A stretch of 64,000 nt of DNA from the NCBI RefSeq assembly GCF_000497045.1, contig NW_015961981.1:971843-1035842 (forward strand). Reading direction: 5' to 3'. This DNA comes from Kalmanozyma brasiliensis GHG001 (taxonomy: Eukaryota; Basidiomycota; Ustilaginomycetes; Ustilaginales). Of this stretch, positions 57,093-64,000 are shown one piece after another (within the stretch, counting starts at the first letter, position 1; the number at the start of each line of letters is the position of its first letter). A program made the translations under genes and the position numbers. The notes beneath the pieces were generated by a model. That model was not told the origin of the DNA. It saw only the letters and a list, made by a program, of their open reading frames with translations, and did no database searches.

Positions 57093-59431
57093 TATCATCG
57101 GTCAACGTGGACTCATCTTATCTCTATGGCGGACGGCCTTATCGTTATCTCGCCTTCACTCGGACAGCTCGGTCGCAAATGGTGACGATTCGCACCTCCA
57201 TTCTGTACACTACATATCATTCTGCAATCATCGGCATGACAGCGACGAATCTACTCGAAACCGGTCCGTTAGCCGAAGGAACTAACCGGACATCGCAACT
57301 CCTCGCGTAGATCTTGCTCGTACCTGCGTGGCCAATCACCGTATCGCCAGCTGCCGATATGGTCCAGCACTGCTCTGCTCAGTGACGATAGCCGACATGA
57401 CGGATGAGCGCAACGAGGCGTAGGGGCTATACCTATGCTCAGCGGGCCGAAATGACCGACACGATTGAGAGATGCGAAAGGAACATTCTTATCGGCTGCG
57501 GCCTTTATCTTGAGGTTGACGAGACACGAACGGATCATCCATCGTTGCGCTGATTGCGCTGATTGCTTTGCTCTACAAACGTCCGTTGGCCCTCATCTCC
57601 CGATGCAATGGCGGCAACGCTGCGTTTGCTCGAATGGCGATTGCAAGTCCGCACCGGCGTGAATGCCGATCTTGGGTCATGAGACCTCGTCCGGTTATCA
57701 GCACAATTGGCCGGTCAAGCCATATCTCCCCGGACTTTGTCAGTCTCGTTGCAGCTCCGACCTGGTCTAAACGGCGAGCACCCCGACCTGCTATCAGAGT
57801 GTCGCAGGACCCTTGCGGCCATGCCTGACACGTCCTCTCAGTGAGAGAGGCACGAGCGCTTGACCGACTGCACGCCTGCAACTCCGTTCTGCCGCCTCCG
57901 TTTCGGTCTCGCTATGTCTTTGGCATCGAGACGAAAGCCGACGCGCCCGACCCAATTGGAGACTCATGTGACAGCAGGACGCGAGGCATCGCAGAGTCGC
58001 ACAGACGACAAGCCACACATCTTGACATGACTCGGCAAAGCCATGTCGTCAGGAACACCTGATCACCGCGCAGCTCATCGCACGCCGACCATTTGCCTTG
58101 GCATCCACCCAGCACGATCGGTGCAACGTGCAGAACGCGGGGGAAGCGTGGCAATGTTGCGAGCCAGACAATGTAGCTCGTACCGACGTCGGGCCGATGA
58201 GAGGTCAGATCTTGGACAGCGTGGCTTGAGTGCGGGTCAAAGCTGGTGCTCTTTGAAAGCGCCAACTTTTAGGGTTCCAGTCCCGTCAAGCCCACCTCTG
58301 CTTGCCGGTTAGCCGAACTGTGGTGTTTCGAGGTCCGACTCTGCCATCAAACCCTGGGCAATCATTAAAGCCGTCTGACAGCCATTGTGCCAGATTGGCT
58401 TCAAACCGCACAAGCTTTGGAAGCATGTAACGTTCACTTTCATGACTAGCTGCGAAGGTCGCTATCTGTGATCACACGATGTGCATGACTCGGCATGTAC
58501 GAAACGGTCAACCTTTCATCTCTGCGATGCCAGCGCTTATCGCTGGGTTCGAGTCGATAGGTGCCCAAATGGAACCTCTAGATGAACCCTGGATTGCCAA
58601 TCAGAGCATTTTGGACTCGCTTGCCGCGCTCATGCACGAGCGGACCGGTCATCTTGGGACACCGACCCCCGAAGCTCTGCTGATATGCCCGTCGCTCTTC
58701 CAATGCCTATCACAAGAGGGCTTGGCACATAGTTCACTCTCCCGCCTTTCCTCTCACCCTTTGCCTCTTTGCTGCCGAATTGCAGCAGAGCCCGCGACAG
58801 CGGCCGGTCAACCCCGCATCAGAGCCTTCTTCAATATCGACCCTGCAATACCACAACTGAAGGAAACTGCCGGTTTGGCTTGTACGAGCTCGTCGTGAGG
58901 CGATTCACTCGCGTGCCTTCGACTTTACCAACGCTCCGATTCGCTGCCGACGCAATCTTCCTCTAAAGCGTTCCTGAGCTTCGTCGGTCAAGCTGCGCTC
59001 GCTATCACCAACCTGGTTCCTCTGCCGCTCGCAAACATCGGTCTGGGGTAGAGATATGCTCCTCGCATCGCGGGCGCCGACCGGCACAGTGTTTGTCTGT
59101 TGAACTCACACGAGCGAGCAAGAGCATGAGATAGTCGCTCGCCGCTGCATACCGAGCTTCGCTTCCTCAGCCTTGGTCTCGTCCAATGCAGCAGCAGCTC
59201 GGTCCTTGTCGTGCTACCTCCATGTGATCCCATCGTCCCTAGCCTCAACACTATATCTAGTCCGCCCTTTTCCTCCCTTATCCCCCTGCTCTGTCACCCA
59301 CATCCCTCAAGCACTCTCCTCCACCCTTCTTGGCGTCCTTGAGACCGGCATCGACCTCTCTCCCGGCATCCCACCCCCGCAACGCCACCCACATCAGCCG
59401 TGCCACTCACCGCCACGCACACCCGCTCACC
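57093..59431. other. Gene-poor 2.3-kb stretch
   Basis: No gene is supported. An ATG-started frame of 139 codons at 58479-58898 has no motif. The last 150 bp before 59432 are very C-rich on the + strand (many CCAC and CACC), typical of the leader of a highly expressed gene here. I see no repeats, tRNA or transposon remnant. Confidence 0.45.
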
Positions 59432-60985
59432 ATGAAGGTCCACTCGTCATGGCGATACACATCGCCCCTCTGCCAGGTCGTCCTGGTCTCGTTCGTCTGC
59501 TTTGCCACCGTCGGCATGTTCAGTGCCGTGTCTAACCTCGGTGCCGGTGGTACCCAGTCGATCACTCTATCCAACATCACCAACGCCATCCTCTACGCCC
59601 TTTTCGCGTTGACGGGTCTCGTTGCCGGTTCGTTCAACAACATCTTTGGTCCCCGCGTCACCCTCTTCTGCGGTTCGCTCGGTTACGCTCTTTACCTCGC
59701 CGCTCTCTGGGTCTACCAGGAGAAGGCGCAGGACTGGTTCCTCATCTTCTCTGGTGCCGTCCTCGGCATGTGCGCTGCGCTGCTCTGGACTGCCCAGGGA
59801 TGCATCATGCTTTCCTACCCCCTCGAGTCCGAGAAGGGTCGTTCGTTCTCCATCTTCTGGGCCATCTTCAACAGTGGTTCGCTCATGGGCGGTCTCATCG
59901 CCCTCGGCATCAACCTCAAGGCGGGCGGCCTCGACGCCGTCAAGGTCTCCACCTACATCGCCTTCTTCGCCGTCATCATGGTCGGTGTCGCTCTCACCTG
60001 GACCCTGCTCCCTCCCAACCGCGTCGTCCGTACCGACGGTACCCTCGTCAAGATTCAGAAGAGCAACACCGTCCGCGAGGAGGTTTACGCGCTTCTCAGC
60101 ACCCTCAAGAACAAGCAGATCATGCTGCTCATTCCCATGTTCTTCGCCTCCAACGTAAGTATCTTGATAGACTCTCTCGCCTCGACATCGCCGTTCCTTG
60201 ACCGCTTTTGGTGGTTATCACGATCACGGCTGACATCCGAGCATTCGTCCTCTTCTTTTTTGGTGGGGCTTTTTTTTTTGGTGGGGTAGTTTTTCTATCC
60301 CTATCAAGGCTCTATCGCCTTCAAGTCGTTCGACTCATCGGCCCGTTCAGTCAACGGTGTGGTTAAGTCGGTTGGTCAGATCCTCGGTGCACTGATCCTC
60401 GGTTTTCTGCTCGACAAGCTCCCCATGCAGCGACGCAACCGTGGTCTTTGCGGCCTGGCCCTCACCGTCGTCTTCACCATCGTCTCTTACAGCTGGGGTA
60501 TCAAGTACCAGATCCCCATCACCCGTGCTACCAAGTGGGAGCGCAAGATCAGCTACAACGACGCTGCCTTTGCCGAGCCCATGTCGATCTTCATCCTCTA
60601 CGACTTCGGCGATGCCTTCTACCAGGGTCTCGCCTACTGGATCATGGGTGCCATCACCAACGACCCCTTCGAGCTCGCTCGTTTCGCCGGCATGTACAAG
60701 GCGGTTCAGTCGGCCGGTGCTGCCGTCGCCTTCGCCATGGACGCTACCGAGGTGCCTTACATCAACGAGATCGCCGCCGTGTTCGGTTTGATGATGTTCT
60801 CGTTCCCCTTCGCCGGCATGGTCATCTGGAACATCCGCGACTCCAACTACGAGGTCGAGAAGGTGGTCTACGTCGACGAGGTCGCCGCCGAGAACAACAA
60901 CACCATCGCCGTCCTCGAGACCGCCAACCCGAACGCACCCGCCTTCGACCGCCAGTCGTCCGGCAGCAGCGAGAAGAAGATGTAA
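59432..60985 (+). CDS. UNC93-like MFS membrane protein, two exons
   Basis: Exon 1 is 59432-60154 (241 codons) and exon 2 is 60290-60985; the 135-bp intron starts GTAAGT and ends GGTAG, and joins in phase 0. The product is 472 residues with about 11-12 membrane spans. UNC93/DUF895 features: GGTQSITLSNITNAILYALFAL, GLVAGSFNNIFGPRVTLFCG, an ASLLWTAQG-like AALLWTAQGCIML, and after the splice FASNFFYPYQGSIAFKSF. Codon use is strongly biased to C-ending codons, suggesting high expression, which is notable 4 kb from a telomere. Fungal members are plasma-membrane or vacuolar proteins of unknown substrate. An upstream in-frame TTG at 59330 is not used; ATG at 59432 follows a good context. Confidence 0.9.
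60155..60289 (+). other. Intron of the UNC93-like gene with duplicated 3' segment
   Basis: The intron 3' end contains two copies of a T-run followed by GGTGGGG (about 60255-60268 and 60270-60286), then TAG. The second copy sits directly against the acceptor. This looks like a short local duplication of the polypyrimidine tract. Confidence 0.7.
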
Positions 60986-61897
60986 ATTCACCGCACACTC
61001 GTTCGTTCTTTGATATCCCCCCGCCTCTGGTCTTATCAGTCTTGTAACCTATCTTTGCCACTTGTCACGAGAATCATATATCCTGTCACATACTTTGCCG
61101 GTCGTTCGTGTTTATTGAGAATGGCGAAATTGATGAAGTGGGAGCTGAGGATTGGGACCCCACCTCGGTAACGGCCATTTTGCGCTTGACAGGCCGAGAT
61201 GAAGTCAGCATTCCCTCGACGCCGCTGACCACTTCGGTAAGCAACGCTTTCGGCGAGAAAGCCACCTTCCTTGCCATCAAGAGTTTGTCCATCATCCGAC
61301 CGTCCGACTTCTTTGAGTTTAACCTTGACCATCCGGGTGAGACCGACTTCAAGCTTCGCGAACGTAATCGAAACTTGAAAGAAACTCGTTCGTTGTCTGT
61401 TTGGCTTCTCATGGACTCACGGCTCGACCAGGTCAAGACAGACCTTGTGGATGGCTATGAGCATGTTTGTCACACTCGAAGAATCCAACGTTGACGCTCA
61501 GGCATTGAATGGAAGTCGCATCTTGCATTGCTGCTCACCGTCACCCCGCTCTTTCTCGTCGTGAATTGATGAGCCGCCATTTCGGCAATCCATTTTTGTT
61601 TGCATTGTGGAAACCTGTCAATTTGAGCACACCCGTCGACGCCACATGCTTCGCTTCTTTGCATCGTGAATCAGCAAACGTCGTGAATCAGCATCTTGCC
61701 ATTGTTTCGACGCCTCGTCATGGCTTGCCGTCCCTTCCGCCCGGTCAATGCTTTGACGAGACCTCGCTGACTTAATAAACAAGGCTGTTCAAGATCCTTC
61801 GCCCTGAGCCCGCGTCGTTGATGCGGTAAGCTACGTCGTATGACACGTCTGGCTCGTCATCTCCGCGAACGGCCTTGCGTATCTTCATGATGTATAT
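60986..61897. other. Intergenic region between UNC93-like and SDR genes
   Basis: 912 bp. The first part is the UNC93-like 3'UTR; a coding-like block without a complete gene model lies at 61048-61494 and is described separately. The right part is the SDR promoter, with a TATATA immediately before the SDR ATG at 61898. Confidence 0.45.
61048..61494. other. Coding-like block without a complete gene
   Basis: The + strand is open from 61048 to the TGA at 61494 (about 148 codons), with balanced amino-acid composition, but its only ATG is near the end. The opposite strand is open as well and has an ATG at 61412, giving 108 residues to a stop at 61086. Neither product is recognised. It may be a gene relic, an unannotated small gene on the minus strand, or chance. 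Confidence 0.25.
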
Positions 61898-63133
61898 ATG
61901 GCAGTCATGTCTGCCGACAATGGAAGAAGTGCTCGTTGCTCGCTCAATTCACATAGCATGCGACCTGGTCTTCGATCGCTGACTTCTCAATTCAACCATA
62001 CGATTCGCATTCGCACCACACGCTTCTCGCTGCAATCAAAGGCACACCGGATCGTTTTCGCTCACACACGAGCCCTCCACACTTCTTCAGCCATGCAAAC
62101 CGTCAAACACACCATCGCAGAGAACCTGGGCGTTGCGCCGACACTGTCAGGAGACCCGCATCAGCTCGTCGATCCTCAGCACCAATTCAGTCTTGATCAA
62201 GTCGGCGATCTCTCAGGCAAAGTCGCTCTCGTCACCGGCGGCTCTGAGGGTATCGGATTCGGCTGCACGCACACGCTGCTAAAGTCCAACATCGACAAGG
62301 TCTTCGTCGTGTCTTTGTCCGAAGAGATTATCTCGCAAGCCAAAAATGCGTTTGCCGAAGACGACGAGCTGCCGAAGGACGCTGCCGCTCGTATCGTTTG
62401 GAAGCAATGCGACCTCACAGACTGGAAGCGAGTCCAGCAAGTCGCTCGTGAGATCAATCAGGAGACTGATCGACTCGACATCCTCATCGCCAACGCCGCC
62501 AAGGGCATCATGACGCACTCGCTCGACCGCAACGGCATCGACTCGCACATGTCAATCAACCATCTCGGCCATGTCGTGCTCATCGACGCACTTCTGCCCT
62601 TGCTCAACAAGACTGTCAAGGATCAGCAAACGAAGGTTCGCGTCGTGTCATTCAGCTCCAATCTCGCCGCACAGACGCCGAACGATGTCGACTTCGCAAC
62701 GGAGGAAGACTTCAAGAGCGACCTCGGCGCGCAAGCACTCTATGCGCGATCGAAGCTGGCGGATCTGCTCTTCTCGCGTTATCTCAATCGAAAGTATTCG
62801 CAGGCAGGTCACAGCGATATCGTCTTCAACGCTTGTCATCCTGGCGTCGTTGATACTCGTCAGACGAACGTATGGATCCACGAGCCTTTCCCGATACTCG
62901 GGTACGCCTGGAACCTGCTCAATCCAATCAAGAAGAGTATCTTTCAGGGCTGCGTCTCGGCAATGTACTGCGCAACACAGCCGACAAAAGGCGGCAACTT
63001 CATCTGTCCGCCCGCTGTCCCAGAGGATGGGCCAGAAAAGAGTCGCGACGAAGAGATGCAGGATAGGCTCGTGCGTTTTTCAAAGCAGATCATCGAGCTA
63101 GCTGGAGTTACGCTGACCACGATCCCTGTGTAG
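61898..63133 (+). CDS. Short-chain dehydrogenase/reductase
   Basis: 411 residues, intronless. The Rossmann motif TGGSEGIG is at 113-120, the NAA motif in LDILIANAAKG, and the active-site YARSK at about 282-286, with Ser in VVSFSSN. This is a classical SDR with an NAD(P)H-dependent oxidoreductase role; the substrate cannot be read. The N-terminal 65 residues are rich in Arg, Ser and His with few acids and precede a second ATG (MQTVKHTI), so the long form may be mitochondrial. The general pattern resembles WW-domain oxidoreductase or retinol dehydrogenase-like fungal SDRs. Its stop is only 52 bp from that of the convergent truncated hydrolase. Confidence 0.88.
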   Translation: MAVMSADNGRSARCSLNSHSMRPGLRSLTSQFNHTIRIRTTRFSLQSKAHRIVFAHTRALHTSSAMQTVKHTIAENLGVAPTLSGDPHQLVDPQHQFSLDQVGDLSGKVALVTGGSEGIGFGCTHTLLKSNIDKVFVVSLSEEIISQAKNAFAEDDELPKDAAARIVWKQCDLTDWKRVQQVAREINQETDRLDILIANAAKGIMTHSLDRNGIDSHMSINHLGHVVLIDALLPLLNKTVKDQQTKVRVVSFSSNLAAQTPNDVDFATEEDFKSDLGAQALYARSKLADLLFSRYLNRKYSQAGHSDIVFNACHPGVVDTRQTNVWIHEPFPILGYAWNLLNPIKKSIFQGCVSAMYCATQPTKGGNFICPPAVPEDGPEKSRDEEMQDRLVRFSKQIIELAGVTLTTIPV

Positions 63134-63185
63134 CCTACTTGTAATGCCGCTGTACAATTCAATGATAAGACGAAGCCATCTGCGA

Positions 63186-63910
63186 CTAGGTTGACTCTGT
63201 GTTGTCGTCGGCAACGAACCTGATCACGTCCAGCATCACTTCTTCAGAGAACAAAGTGGCATCGTGACCGCCTTCCGCCATCTCCCATTGCTGATACTTG
63301 ATCGTGCTCGCAAACTTCGCATCTTTGAGCACCGAGTCAAGCCACTCCCTTCCTTTGCGCGGTATCATGAAGTCTTCGCCGCCCCACAGAACGACGAGAT
63401 GTGCCGGCGCTCCTGATATCGACTTGACTGCCTCGAACGCCGACTTCAATCCTCTGAGCGTCCATTGAGTCATCGCTTCATTGTCGAGGCCGGGTGCTTT
63501 GCCCAGGCACAGCAGATAGTCCTCGGTCATGCCTTGAATCGATCCTTCCTCGGTAAAGTAGTCGAACAGCAGATCTGCGCCCGACTTGAGCGGGCGGTTT
63601 GTCTTAGGATGCCATGGAAGATCCTCTGCTCGCATCTTGGGCTTCTTCCAGGCGTCCAAGCCGTACTTGAGATGTGACGAGTACGGCGGATGAAAGCGAG
63701 CTAGCGGATTCTTTTGCTGACTCCGTTCGCGAACCTCGCGGTTCTTCTGCTCGAGCTTCCGTCGTTCCGTTCTCTCTTGCTCTTGCGATAACGATGAATC
63801 AAGATCGGCCTCTTTCCACGAGACTAAGCCCTTGCTGACGCTGAGTATGTCCTCGCCCAATCCTGTCGACCATCCCAGCGCGCGACTCACGGTGGGCAAC
63901 ACTTGAGGGG
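63186..63910 (-). pseudogene. Alpha/beta hydrolase truncated by the telomere
   Basis: About 240 residues of the C-terminal part of an alpha/beta hydrolase. The cap-domain region includes PSLIPTLSR-like LPTVSRALGW and a charged helix EQERTERRKLEQKNREV. The acid strand LVVLWGGEDFMIP and the catalytic-His loop AEGGHDATLF are present. The nucleophile elbow and all strands before it are missing, because the sequence meets telomeric repeats at 63911. The frame has no ATG at its 5' end, and it stays open into the repeat, reading Thr-Leu over and over. No own promoter can exist. It is a 5'-truncated gene, either a true chromosome-end event or an assembly join. Confidence 0.85.
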
Positions 63911-64000
63911 CTAGGGTTAGGGTTAGGGTTAGGGTTAGGGTTAGGGTTAGGGTTAGGGTTAGGGTTAGGGTTAGGGTTAGGGTTAGGGTTAGGGTTAGGG
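63911..64000 (+). repeat. Telomere, TTAGGG repeats
   Basis: One degenerate CTAGGG unit (63911-63916) is followed by 14 perfect TTAGGG units to the end of the window. The G-rich strand runs 5' to 3' outward, as at a right chromosome end. The join to unique sequence is abrupt, with no subtelomeric repeat or telomere-linked helicase gene. Confidence 0.98.

Noticed and set aside
58479..58898. 139-codon ATG frame in the gene-poor stretch
   Set aside because: No motifs, no splice context and no coding-like bias; plausible by chance in 2.3 kb of GC-rich DNA.

Overview
The window is the right-hand end of a nuclear chromosome from a basidiomycete fungus, most likely a smut or smut-like yeast (Ustilaginomycotina). 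Support for this: 14 perfect TTAGGG repeats close the window at base 64000; genes are eukaryotic, closely packed and mostly intronless, with GT...AG introns in the few that are split; coding sequence has a GC-rich third position and proteins carry long Ser/Ala/Gln/Pro-rich disordered regions. The clade call is inference from style, not from a marker comparison.

Layout. 0-20 kb: ribosomal protein eL20, a UBE2S-type ubiquitin E2, a conserved fungal protein of unknown function, a WDR70-type WD40 protein, a VHS-GAT sorting protein, Rab5, NIF3, ERV41 and RNA polymerase I/III subunit AC40. 20-31 kb: a membrane-anchored class 3 lipase, a DHA1-type MFS exporter, GAPDH and a TauD-like dioxygenase. 31-48 kb: mitochondrial RNA polymerase RPO41, a Rho2-like GTPase, proteasome lid subunit RPN9, a 1090-residue amidohydrolase-methyltransferase fusion, a conserved 90-residue protein, a cytochrome b5 sphingolipid desaturase and SEC12. 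48-57 kb: SET2, PAN3, an alpha/beta-hydrolase-fold protein without its catalytic triad, and a three-exon twin-CX9C protein resembling complex I assembly factor NDUFAF8. 57-64 kb: a gene-poor stretch, an UNC93-like transporter, a short-chain dehydrogenase, and an alpha/beta hydrolase whose N-terminal half has been replaced by the telomere.

Most genes are housekeeping and there is no operon-like logic; neighbours are often divergent with 0.35-1.6 kb between start codons or convergent with 50-350 bp between stops. Several belong to shared processes: secretion and endosomal traffic (ERV41, SEC12, Rab5, VHS-GAT), transcription and chromatin (AC40, RPO41, SET2), RNA turnover and translation (PAN3, eL20), and ubiquitin-proteasome function (UBE2S, RPN9). 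The last 4 kb hold dispensable-looking metabolic and transport genes, as is usual beside telomeres, but no telomere-linked helicase or subtelomeric repeat is visible.

Most worth following up: the telomere-truncated hydrolase at 63186-63910, the amidohydrolase-transmembrane-methyltransferase fusion at 39687-42959, the triad-less hydrolase at 54296-55657, the conserved LRRL tail of the UBE2S-like E2, and the hidden small CX9C gene at 56720-57092. I found no CRISPR array, transposon, tRNA or rRNA gene.
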